Of a stretch of 34,297 nucleotides of DNA, positions 9,485-17,436 are shown one piece after another. This DNA comes from CALVGQ01 sp964368495. Lineage in GTDB: Bacteria > Bacillota_I > Bacilli_A > Erysipelotrichales > Erysipelotrichaceae. The position numbers and the translations under genes were made by a program. Every line of letters begins with the position of its first letter. The stretch's first letter is position 1. Under the pieces are notes generated by a model. It saw nothing but the letters and a program-made list of their open reading frames with translations. It had not been told where the DNA came from and made no database searches. Where the stretch lies: contig CAYJAJ010000016.1 in the NCBI GenBank assembly GCA_964368495.1, positions 1 through 34,297 of the forward strand, read 5' to 3'.

Positions 9485-9510
9485 AAAAAAAGGCACACCT
9501 GTACCTTTTT
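9485..9510 (-). terminator. intrinsic terminator of the opp-ggt operon
   Basis: On the minus strand GGTAC and GTGCC (9492-9505) form a 5-bp stem with one G-U pair and a 4-base loop. It is flanked by A-rich sequence and followed by seven T. It lies just past the ggt stop. Confidence 0.65.
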
Positions 9511-9512
9511 TA

Positions 9513-11129
9513 TTAATAACATGCAATGTTACTATCTGTTCTTCCTTCTGTACCACCAATTAATACACCGTTATCTTGTTTGATAATAATTTGCCCTCTA
9601 CCAAATGAAACACTATCTAATGCAATTTCAACAGTATGTCCTTTAGCAGCAAGTTGTTTGGCAATTTCATTTGAAAAATTATCTTCAACAATGAATTTCT
9701 TTTCATTCATCCATTGCCATCTTGGCGCATCAAGGGCTTGTTGCGGATTTAAATTAAAATCAATTAAATTCATTGCCACTTGAACATGCCCTTGCGGTTG
9801 CATATAACCACCCATGACACCAAAAGGTCCTATAGCTTTATTATCTTTAGTTATAAATCCTGGAATAATTGTATGATATGTCTTTTTTAAAGGCATAAGA
9901 GCATTGCTATGATTTTCATCAAGCGAGAAATCTGCACCACGATTTTGAAGTGAAATTCCTGTACCTTCAACAACAATTCCAGAACCAAATCCCATGTAGT
10001 TACTTTGAATAAATGAAACCATGTTTCCTTCACTATCAGCAGTACATAGATAAACCGTTCCACTTTTTGGTGGAGTATCTGGGCCAAATATTTGTGCTTG
10101 TTCTGTTATTTCTTCACTTCTTTTTTTACCATAAGCACTATTTAATAGGTCGTTGTAGTTGACTTTCATATGTTTTGGATCTGTTACATGTTCCTTACCA
10201 TCAGCAAATGCAATTTTCATTGCTTCCCATTGCTTGTGGTATGTATCAATGCACTCTTTTTCTTTAAAGTCAAATTCTTTTAGAATATTCAAAGCCATCA
10301 ATGCAACTATCCCTTGTCCATTTGGTGGAATTTCGCAAATGTTATATCCTCTATAATTTACACTGATCGGTTCTACCCAATCAACCTTATATTCACTAAA
10401 ATCTTCTTTACAGAAATATCCGCCATTTTTTTCACTATCTGAAACGATTTTTTCCATAAGCTCTCCTTCATAGAAAGCTTTTGCATTCGTTTCTCCAATT
10501 AAACGAAGTGTCTTCGCATGGTCAGTTAATTTTACGATATCCCCTGCTTTTGGGATGACATCATTTGGTGTGAATGTTTTAAACCAATTGTCAAATTCAG
10601 GAGTAGTAAATTCTTTTTTATAACGATGATAAGCACGATCCCACATTTTTGCAAGATTAGCACCTACTGGATATCCATTTTGCGCATAATTAATAGCAGG
10701 AGTTAAACTATCCAATAAAGATACTTTTCCAAAACGCTCACTTAATGCCGCCCAACCAGCTGGTGCACCTGGAACCATTGTTGGAATCCAACCATAAGTA
10801 GGCATTTTATCATTATCAATACGCGCTTTAACCTTTTCTATTGAAATGTTTTTTGGAGAATAACCACTGGCATTTAATCCATATAATTTCTTCTCTTTTT
10901 CAATCCAAACAAGTGCAAAACAATCTGAACCAATTCCATTTGCAGAAGGTTCTGTAACCGTTAATGCACTTGCAGTTGCAATCGCTGCATCAATTGCGTT
11001 TCCGCCGTTTTTTAACACATCCAAACCAGCAGCGGCAGCTTGTGGTGACGATGTACATACCATACCGTTATTTGCATAAATTGGATAACGTATGGATTTG
11101 TATGGTTGATAATTAGGAATAAATTTCAT
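9513..11129 (-). CDS. Gamma-glutamyltransferase-family Ntn hydrolase, signal-less (YwrD-like)
   Basis: Ntn hydrolase that should cleave itself before Thr358 (in KSGTVYLCTAD); the new N-terminal Thr is then the nucleophile for hydrolysing gamma-glutamyl or related amide bonds. Family segments include the early NGGNAIDAA (41-49), VPGAPAGW near 119, and LQNRGADF at 394-401. The residues after cleavage differ from classical secreted GGT: QNRG replaces the usual NN segment, and GPFGVMGGYMQPQGH replaces the usual GSPGG loop. This is closer to YwrD or cephalosporin-acylase-like members. No signal peptide is visible, so it should act in the cytoplasm. It is the last gene of the opp operon, 12 bases after oppF, which suggests that imported gamma-glutamyl peptides are the substrate (inference). 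Confidence 0.88.
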   Translation of the reverse strand: MKFIPNYQPYKSIRYPIYANNGMVCTSSPQAAAAGLDVLKNGGNAIDAAIATASALTVTEPSANGIGSDCFALVWIEKEKKLYGLNASGYSPKNISIEKVKARIDNDKMPTYGWIPTMVPGAPAGWAALSERFGKVSLLDSLTPAINYAQNGYPVGANLAKMWDRAYHRYKKEFTTPEFDNWFKTFTPNDVIPKAGDIVKLTDHAKTLRLIGETNAKAFYEGELMEKIVSDSEKNGGYFCKEDFSEYKVDWVEPISVNYRGYNICEIPPNGQGIVALMALNILKEFDFKEKECIDTYHKQWEAMKIAFADGKEHVTDPKHMKVNYNDLLNSAYGKKRSEEITEQAQIFGPDTPPKSGTVYLCTADSEGNMVSFIQSNYMGFGSGIVVEGTGISLQNRGADFSLDENHSNALMPLKKTYHTIIPGFITKDNKAIGPFGVMGGYMQPQGHVQVAMNLIDFNLNPQQALDAPRWQWMNEKKFIVEDNFSNEIAKQLAAKGHTVEIALDSVSFGRGQIIIKQDNGVLIGGTEGRTDSNIACY

Positions 11130-11141
11130 GTTTTAGTCTCC

Positions 11142-12701
11142 TTAAAATAAATGACATGCTACAAAATGTCCTGGTTTAACTTCCTTTGGAAGTGGTTTTT
11201 CTTTTTTACAAATATCCATGCATTTTGAACAACGTGTATGGAATGTACATCCACTAGGTGGATTAATTGCAGATGGAACTTCACCCTCAATAACTGTTTC
11301 ATCCATTCCTTCATCTTTTACATGAGGTCTAGGAACAGCTTGAAGCAACGATAATGTGTATGGGTGAAGTGGTTCATTAAATAAACTTTCACTTGTACTT
11401 AATTCACACATACCACCTAAATACATAACCATTACACGATCACAGAAATGTTTAACAACACCTAAATTATGTGTAATGAAAAAATATGTTAAACCGTATG
11501 ATTCTTGAAGTTCATTTAATAATTGTAATATTTGCGCTTGTACAGATACATCCAGTGCAGAAACAGATTCATCAAGAACAATAAACTTAGGATTTAAGGC
11601 AATCGCTCTTGCAATACCAACGCGTTGTTTTTGTCCACCAGACAGCTGATGTGGATAAGAATAATATTGTTCTTCTTTTAAACCAACTTTTTCAAGTAAC
11701 TCAATCGTTTTTTCTTTTCGTTGAATTGCTGGATAATTTGTATGGATAACAAACACTTCCTCGATCGCTTTACCTACAGTTTGTCGTGGATCTAAGCTAG
11801 CAGATGGATCTTGAAAAATCATTTGCATATCTTTTCGTAGAGTAGTTAGTTCTGAATGTGTAAGTTTACACATATTGATACCAGTTTCAAAATTATTATC
11901 CAATTTTGCCAAATATTCCTCATCTTGACATCTTTCAGTAATTTCTAAAACATCTTGTCCTCGTAATTTAAATGCTTCTTCTCTTAACAATTTAGCTTTT
12001 TCTTTACAAACTAAATACTGACTGTATGCTTTATGTTTTTGTTCTTCATTCGTTTTAGCATCAATATTTTTCGCAACTTTTTCAATACGTTCAGCTTCAT
12101 TTTTATTCGCTTCATTTAAATATTCTTGTGCTTTCAAGTTATTATTATAAGCCTCTTTAAATAAAGCTTGAACTTTTGGTAAATCTTTAATTGTGATTAA
12201 CGATCCTACAGTTTTTGATCCTTCACGAAGTTGACGTGATGCATCTTTCTTAAATTCTTTGGCATCAAAATAATATTTTTCTGCCTTATATAAAAGTTTA
12301 TTTTTCTTAGCTTCTTCCTTTTTAGAACCATCTATAGTCAAAGTATCAGCTTTAGCTTCAATTTCTTTGGCTTTCTTTTCAGCTTCTAGTGCTTTTTGAT
12401 AATACTCACTAGCTTTACTTTGATACTTTAACAAATGATCAATTTCTTTCATCATATATTTTGGAGAAAGCTCTGCAATCGGTTTACCAAAATATACACA
12501 TGATCCACTTGTCTGAGGATAAAGCTGTAATATAACACGACCTAGTGTAGATTTTCCACATCCACTCTCTCCTACAACTCCAAATTTTTCACCTTCGTAT
12601 AGTGTTATACTGATATCTTCTAATGCTTTTAAATTGACATTTGAGCGGATTTGAAAGTATTTTTTTAGTTTGTTTAGCTTCAATATTGGTCTTTTTTCCA
12701 T
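11142..12701 (-). CDS. oppF: Peptide ABC transporter ATPase OppF with a large helical insertion
   Basis: One of two ATPases energising the peptide importer, on the cytoplasmic face. The ATPase parts are normal: Walker A GESGCGKST (44-52), Q-loop FQDP (296-299), signature LSGGQKQR (353-360), Walker B FIVLDES (373-379), H-loop His411. The C-terminal oligopeptide domain carries cysteines C485, C491, C494, C498 and C516. At 519 residues it is ~200 longer than usual. Residues ~80-285 form a Lys/Glu/Ala-rich, probably coiled-coil insertion between the strand after Walker A and the Q-loop, where other OppF proteins have only a short loop. The frame is open throughout. From memory, mycoplasma OppF proteins are also enlarged. 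It starts directly after the oppD stop, with no gap. Confidence 0.93.
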   Translation of the reverse strand: MEKRPILKLNKLKKYFQIRSNVNLKALEDISITLYEGEKFGVVGESGCGKSTLGRVILQLYPQTSGSCVYFGKPIAELSPKYMMKEIDHLLKYQSKASEYYQKALEAEKKAKEIEAKADTLTIDGSKKEEAKKNKLLYKAEKYYFDAKEFKKDASRQLREGSKTVGSLITIKDLPKVQALFKEAYNNNLKAQEYLNEANKNEAERIEKVAKNIDAKTNEEQKHKAYSQYLVCKEKAKLLREEAFKLRGQDVLEITERCQDEEYLAKLDNNFETGINMCKLTHSELTTLRKDMQMIFQDPSASLDPRQTVGKAIEEVFVIHTNYPAIQRKEKTIELLEKVGLKEEQYYSYPHQLSGGQKQRVGIARAIALNPKFIVLDESVSALDVSVQAQILQLLNELQESYGLTYFFITHNLGVVKHFCDRVMVMYLGGMCELSTSESLFNEPLHPYTLSLLQAVPRPHVKDEGMDETVIEGEVPSAINPPSGCTFHTRCSKCMDICKKEKPLPKEVKPGHFVACHLF

Positions 12702-13682
12702 TTACTTTCTATCCTCCTCAATTTTATGGCATGCTACAAAATGTCCCTTTTCATATTCTTTCGAAACAGGTACTTCTTTTCTACAACGGTCAGTTGCGTA
12801 AGAACATCTTGGATGAAATCTACAGCCTAGTATATCTTCTGTAATGCTAGGAAAAACCCCAGGAATGGCTTTAATCTCAAAATCATCTTTATCAACATCA
12901 GGAACAGCAGCTAATAATCCTAAAGTATATGGATGAAGCGCATTGTCAAATATTTGCTTAACAGTCCCTTCTTCTACTTTAGATCCAGAATATAACACTA
13001 TAACACGATCTGCAATTTCAGCAACAACTCCTAAATCATGAGTTATAAATAAAACCCCAGTGTTCATGTCTTTTTTCAGCTTATTTAAAAGTATTAAAAC
13101 TTGTTTTTGAATTGTTACATCTAGTGCCGTTGTAGGTTCATCAGCAATCAGTAATTTTGGTTTCATTGCCATAACCATCGCAATCATAACGCGTTGTCTA
13201 AGCCCCCCTGACAATTGGAAAGGAAACTGTTTCATTCGTTCACTTGCACTTGCAATCCCTACTTTTTCTAAGTATTCAACTGCGACTTTATAAGCTTCTT
13301 GTTTACTTAGATTTTGTTTTTTTATGAGTCCTTCTGTCAATTGATGACCAATAGTTAAAAGCGGATTTAAACTTGTCATTGGCTCTTGAAAAATCATCCC
13401 CATATCAACACCACGAACCTTGTTTAAATCTTTTACCTTCATATTAGTAAGTTCATTGTTATTTAAAATGATACTACCCTTTTGTATTTTCCCGTTAGGT
13501 GGTAGTAATCCCATAATAGATAAAGTAGTAACACTTTTACCGCATCCACTCTCTCCTACCATACAAAGTGTTTCATTCTCATGAATATCAAAGGAAATAT
13601 CTCTTAAAACACTGTAGTCTTTTTTATCAATTCGAAAAGTCGTAACTAAATTCTTAACATCTAATACTTTTTGTTTTTCCAT
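12702..13682 (-). CDS. oppD: Peptide ABC transporter ATPase OppD
   Basis: The second ATPase of the importer, of normal length (326 residues). Walker A GESGCGKS is near residues 43-50, Q-loop FQEP, signature LSGGLRQR, Walker B LLIADEP, and H-loop in ITHDLG. The C-terminal oligopeptide/dipeptide domain has a C-x5-C-x6-C pattern plus a late Cys (GCRFHPRC, then DRC, then ACH). This pattern is typical of OppD/DppD proteins and has been linked to an Fe-S cluster in some homologues. It should pair with OppF. The ATG at 13682 follows AAGGAG. A set of hairpins separates this gene from the upstream binding-protein gene. Confidence 0.93.
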   Translation of the reverse strand: MEKQKVLDVKNLVTTFRIDKKDYSVLRDISFDIHENETLCMVGESGCGKSVTTLSIMGLLPPNGKIQKGSIILNNNELTNMKVKDLNKVRGVDMGMIFQEPMTSLNPLLTIGHQLTEGLIKKQNLSKQEAYKVAVEYLEKVGIASASERMKQFPFQLSGGLRQRVMIAMVMAMKPKLLIADEPTTALDVTIQKQVLILLNKLKKDMNTGVLFITHDLGVVAEIADRVIVLYSGSKVEEGTVKQIFDNALHPYTLGLLAAVPDVDKDDFEIKAIPGVFPSITEDILGCRFHPRCSYATDRCRKEVPVSKEYEKGHFVACHKIEEDRK

Positions 13683-13711
13683 CCCGATTCTCCTTATTCT
13701 TTCTTGCTTTA

Positions 13712-13776
13712 AGCAGTATCTAAAAATATTTTTTAGACACTGCTCACAGCAAGACTGTGAGTGCTGATTATTCAGC
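13712..13776 (-). other. three tandem stem-loops between the binding protein and oppD
   Basis: Three adjacent hairpins follow and overlap the end of the binding-protein gene: GCTGA with TCAGC (13763-13776); CTCACAG with CTGTGAG (13743-13761, loop of 5); and a long 15-bp stem (13712-13726 with 13730-13744, one G-U pair on the minus strand). No U-tract follows, so this is not a standard terminator. Such structures often protect the 3' end of the upstream message, and may here raise binding-protein levels over the ATPases (inference). Confidence 0.6.
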
Positions 13777-15354
13777 GATTGTAATATTTTTTAAGTAGAA
13801 TAAACCACTAGTTTCAAGAGTAACATTTGCATATTTATCACTGTTATAAGCAAAAACAGACTCTTGGTTTACAATCGGTGCAACATATGCATTTTCTAAT
13901 AAATAAATATTAGCCTCTTCAAGCGCAACAATACGATCGTTAATATCCGTTGTTGTTTTACCTTCTAAGATCATTGCATCAAGTTCAGCAGAATTCACTT
14001 TGTTTCTTGGCGATGTTTCAGTACCCCAGTTTGGTTCAAAACATTCAGTACCATCACGAGTAACATTTGACCAACCTGCTAAAGTAATATCATAACGATC
14101 TTCTAATTTACTTTCTGTTAACCATGTTGCATTATCCACTGTTTCAAGAACAACATTAGTAAACCCTGCAGCAGTTAAGTTAGCATGGAAATATTCTCCC
14201 ATCGCTTTGTATGATGGAGAAGAGTTTAATAAGAATACGATTTGTTCATCTGCCCAACCATTGTCTTCAATTAACTTTTTAGATGCTTCTAAATCATAGC
14301 CAATATCATACGCTTCAGATGCTTCTGTGTATCCAAGAACTTTAGGATTTAAAACACTTTTAGCAACTGAACCGTTGTTTTCTAAAATATAATTTACATA
14401 ACCTTCTTTATCAAGTGCCATAATAATTGCTTTTCTAAAGTCAGCATTTTCCATTAGTGGATTTACATAAGAATTTGGTCTTAATCCCATGTATGAAATA
14501 CGAGCAGAGTCAGCATGACCTACTGTAGCGTTTGCCATTGATTCAACTCTTCCCATTGATTCAACAGTTAAACTTGGCATAAAGTCAGTTTCTCCTGTTT
14601 GAAGACGACCAATTGCAGTAGATTCTTCAGCAATAATTGTCATTGTGATATCTTTGATTACTGGAGTTTCTCCCCAGTATTCATCATTTCTAGTAAGCAC
14701 TACATTTGAACCTGAAACACTTGATACAAATTTATAAGCCCCTGTCCCAACTGGATCAACCATTAAATCTTGGTTTGCTTGTGCAGTTGGTGATACGATT
14801 GCAGAATTTGTATGTGCAAGTTTTGCATGTAACACCCCATCAGGGTAAGTTAAATTAAATTGCACTGTGTATTCATCAACCGCTTCAATACTGTCAATAG
14901 ATGCAGCTAATGATGCACGTGCAGAACCAAATTCAGGATCTTTGATTTTAGTAAATGTGTTAATTACTGCATCAGCATTGAATGGTGTACCATCATGGAA
15001 AGTAACACCTTCTCTTAATGGAATTGTAGCAGTAAGTCCATCTTCACTAAAAATTGGATCAGCTGTAGCTAATAGTGGTGTGAAAGAACCATCTGCTTCA
15101 ATTTGATAAAGTGTTTCATAAATTTGTACACAAACATATGAAGAAGTTGCATCGTTAGTTCTTAGTGGATCGAATCCTGAAAATGGCGATGTTAATGCAA
15201 TATTAAACATTCCATGATCTGTCATTGCTGGATCATCAGTTGTTTCATTTGAATCATCAGAAGTTCCTTCATTAGAGCTTCCACAAGCTGTTAAGCTTAG
15301 AACCATCATAATTGAAAGCACTAAAGCAAACAGTTTCTTAAAATTGTTTTTCAT
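13768..15354 (-). CDS. Family 5 solute-binding lipoprotein of the peptide importer
   Basis: Extracytoplasmic lipoprotein that captures the peptide and delivers it to OppBC. It has a lipoprotein signal peptide with lipobox LTAC (Cys about residue 24), followed by an acidic Ser/Thr-rich spacer. SBP family 5 features include LREGVTFHDGTPFNADAV near residue 115, DPVGTGAYKF, and a C-terminal WS..DGTECFEPNWG segment. At 528 residues it is a typical length. The ligand cannot be read from sequence. The linked ggt-type gene hints at gamma-glutamyl peptides or glutathione, as in gsi-type systems (inference). It lies 57 bases after oppC and has a GAGAGG ribosome site. Confidence 0.92.
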   Translation of the reverse strand: MKNNFKKLFALVLSIMMVLSLTACGSSNEGTSDDSNETTDDPAMTDHGMFNIALTSPFSGFDPLRTNDATSSYVCVQIYETLYQIEADGSFTPLLATADPIFSEDGLTATIPLREGVTFHDGTPFNADAVINTFTKIKDPEFGSARASLAASIDSIEAVDEYTVQFNLTYPDGVLHAKLAHTNSAIVSPTAQANQDLMVDPVGTGAYKFVSSVSGSNVVLTRNDEYWGETPVIKDITMTIIAEESTAIGRLQTGETDFMPSLTVESMGRVESMANATVGHADSARISYMGLRPNSYVNPLMENADFRKAIIMALDKEGYVNYILENNGSVAKSVLNPKVLGYTEASEAYDIGYDLEASKKLIEDNGWADEQIVFLLNSSPSYKAMGEYFHANLTAAGFTNVVLETVDNATWLTESKLEDRYDITLAGWSNVTRDGTECFEPNWGTETSPRNKVNSAELDAMILEGKTTTDINDRIVALEEANIYLLENAYVAPIVNQESVFAYNSDKYANVTLETSGLFYLKNITIAE

Positions 15355-15411
15355 AAATTTATTTCCTCTCTTTATAAAATTTATACTAAAGCTAAAACTT
15401 TTAGCTAATAG

Positions 15412-16308
15412 CTAGTCTTTAAGACTTGGATCTAAAATATCTCTTAATTTATCTCCAAGAATGTTAAAGCAAATAACTGTAATCATAACTGCCAATCCAG
15501 GAATGACAATTAAGCTTTGTGAATCCCACATATAATTTTTAGCCTCTGCAATCATTCCACCCCATTCAGGTGCTGGTGCTGGAACACCCATGCCCAAATA
15601 ACTCAAAGTTGAAATTGAAATGATAGACGAAGCCATACGCATTGTTGCAATAACAATAATAATCGGCATTGTATTTTGTAATATGTGGCAAAAAATTACA
15701 CGTTTATCACTTGCCCCTAATGATTTAATTGCTAATACATAATCTTCTTCTTTAATCTGCAATACTTTTCCGCGAATCATCCTTGCAAAACTTGGAATAG
15801 ACCAGATACTAATCGCTAAAGTAGCATTGAATGTGCTTCTACCCAACATTGCTATAATCAACATCGCCAATAAAACTCCCGGAAATGTAAATAACAAATC
15901 CATAAAACGCATAATCACGTTATCTAATTTAGGATAATAACCCGCTAACATACCAAATAAGATACCAAACAGTAATCCCATAGATGTAGAAATTACCCCA
16001 ACAGCAAGTGATGTTCTACCACCGATTAATAATCTTGAAAGTACATCTCTTCCTAAATGATCTGTACCTAAGTAATGACCTTCAACATAGGAAGCAGCAA
16101 CGGTTGGATCACTACTCCATGTTGCCCAAAATCCAGGTCTTAATTTTATTGAAGCATCTGCAACCTCTACATCAAACGGTGCAATTTGTGGTGCAATTAA
16201 TAATATAATTACCTCAACGACCAATACAATGAAACACAACGTAGCTAACTTATTTTTAAGCAGTTTTGAAATCGCTACTTTAAGTTGTCCTGATTTTTTC
16301 TTATTCAT
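15412..16308 (-). CDS. oppC: Peptide ABC transporter permease OppC
   Basis: Inner-membrane permease, 298 residues. An N-terminal membrane segment (about residues 20-43) is followed by an extracellular stretch with GTDHLGRDVLSRLL, the hallmark of the OppC/DppC branch. The BPD permease core contains the EAA-like segment IKSLGASDKRVIFCHILQN. It should pair with OppB to form the channel. It starts 15 bases after oppB. Confidence 0.93.
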   Translation of the reverse strand: MNKKKSGQLKVAISKLLKNKLATLCFIVLVVEVIILLIAPQIAPFDVEVADASIKLRPGFWATWSSDPTVAASYVEGHYLGTDHLGRDVLSRLLIGGRTSLAVGVISTSMGLLFGILFGMLAGYYPKLDNVIMRFMDLLFTFPGVLLAMLIIAMLGRSTFNATLAISIWSIPSFARMIRGKVLQIKEEDYVLAIKSLGASDKRVIFCHILQNTMPIIIVIATMRMASSIISISTLSYLGMGVPAPAPEWGGMIAEAKNYMWDSQSLIVIPGLAVMITVICFNILGDKLRDILDPSLKD

Positions 16309-16323
16309 ACTATATCCCCCTAG

Positions 16324-17265
16324 TTACTCATATTTAATACGTGGATCTACAAAACAATAAACAATGTCAACCACAAGGTTAATAACTATAAACATTGTAG
16401 CAATGATAAGTACAGTACTTTGTACTACTGGATAATTATATGAATTTATTGCATTAATTAAATATGTTCCTACTCCATTAATAACAAACACTTGCTCAGT
16501 AATAATCGCACCACCAAGTAAACCACCAAAACTTGTACCAAATTGAGTAAGTAAAGGAATTAATGCATTTCTTAAAGCATGAACAAATATTAGCGGAACT
16601 CCACTAATTCCTTTTGACTTAGCTGTTCTAATGTAGTCCGATTGAAGAACATCAAGCATTGCACTTCTACCAATTCGCATAAACGAAGCTAAACTTGCAG
16701 TACTTAAAGCAAGTGCTGGCAATATAACTTGTTTAAATCCAAGTGGTGTCCAAAAAAACTCGCTCATCCCACCTGCTGGAAACCATCCAAGATTGATTGA
16801 AAACACCAACATCAACATTGTACCTAACCAAAAATTAGGAATTGAAATAGCGAACAATGATGTTGTTGTTAAAATGTTATCTAAAATTGTATCTTTCTTT
16901 ATTGCAGTTATTATTCCTAAAGGAATACCAACAATTACAGCAATAATAATAGCAGCAACAGCTAAATTTATAGTATATGGAAGTCTTATAACTATCTCAT
17001 CAATAATTGGCTGTCTAGTTGTGTATGACATCCCTAAATCAAATTGTAATAAACTTGATAAATAGTTCCCATATTGAATAAGAAAGGGTTGATCTAGTCC
17101 TAAGCTTTTTCTAATAATTTCTACCTCATCCATTGTTGCCGCTGGCCCTGCAATCAACTCTGCAGGATCCCCTGGAGCAAGATACATACTAGCAAACACA
17201 ACAAATGTAATACCTAGTAATAACATTAGAGCTAAGCCAATTCGTTTTAAGACATATTTTCCCAT
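16324..17265 (-). CDS. oppB: Peptide ABC transporter permease OppB (first gene of the operon)
   Basis: Inner-membrane permease, 313 residues. The N-terminus MGKYVLKRIGLALMLLLG is a membrane segment, followed by LAPGDPAELIAG, typical of OppB/DppB. The EAA-like loop is RTAKSKGISGVPLIFVHALRN. It is the promoter-proximal gene of the six-gene opp-ggt operon; the ATG at 17265 follows an AAAGGGG ribosome site and a strong sigma-A promoter. Having the permeases first and the binding protein third is unusual compared with the common oppABCDF order, but it occurs in other Bacillota. Confidence 0.93.
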   Translation of the reverse strand: MGKYVLKRIGLALMLLLGITFVVFASMYLAPGDPAELIAGPAATMDEVEIIRKSLGLDQPFLIQYGNYLSSLLQFDLGMSYTTRQPIIDEIVIRLPYTINLAVAAIIIAVIVGIPLGIITAIKKDTILDNILTTTSLFAISIPNFWLGTMLMLVFSINLGWFPAGGMSEFFWTPLGFKQVILPALALSTASLASFMRIGRSAMLDVLQSDYIRTAKSKGISGVPLIFVHALRNALIPLLTQFGTSFGGLLGGAIITEQVFVINGVGTYLINAINSYNYPVVQSTVLIIATMFIVINLVVDIVYCFVDPRIKYE

Positions 17266-17296
17266 AAATATTCCCCTTTTTTAAAATATAAATTTA

Positions 17297-17325
17297 ATTA
17301 TATTGATTATCAATGTAAAAATCAA
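17297..17325 (-). promoter_or_regulatory. sigma-A promoter of the opp-ggt operon with overlapping palindrome
   Basis: TTGATT (17320-17325), a 17-base spacer and a perfect TATAAT (17297-17302) on the minus strand, 32 bases upstream of oppB. A 13-base palindrome ATTGATAATCAAT (17302-17314) fills the spacer next to the -10 and could be an operator. Confidence 0.7.
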
Positions 17326-17387
17326 TCTTTTTTTACATGATATTTCAAAAAATTTTCATTTAATCAGAATAATTTAATGAAACAATT

Positions 17388-17423
17388 TTCATAAAAAAGA
17401 AAAAGGACAACAAATTGTCCTTT
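17388..17423 (-). terminator. intrinsic terminator of the hydrogenase operon
   Basis: A perfect 9-bp stem, AAAGGACAA (17402-17410) with TTGTCCTTT (17415-17423), loop of 4. On the minus strand a T-rich run follows. It lies 14 bases past the hydA stop. Confidence 0.75.
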
Positions 17424-17436
17424 ACTTTAACTGTTT

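Noticed and set aside
11142..12701. OppF as a fusion of two genes or a frameshift product
   Set aside because: The reading frame is open from start to stop, the ATPase motifs continue normally on both sides of the extra segment, and the segment has ordinary codon use for the window; an insertion explains it better.
15391..15405. Hairpin between oppC and the binding-protein gene (GCTAAAA/TTTTAGC)
   Set aside because: The stem is almost entirely A-T with a one-base loop and no U-tract; too weak to call.
17384..17398. CodY-like box upstream of oppB (AATTTTCATAAAAAA)
   Set aside because: It matches about 12 of 15 positions, but the region is extremely AT-rich and overlaps the T-rich tail of the hydrogenase terminator about 60 bases before the -35; chance similarity is likely.
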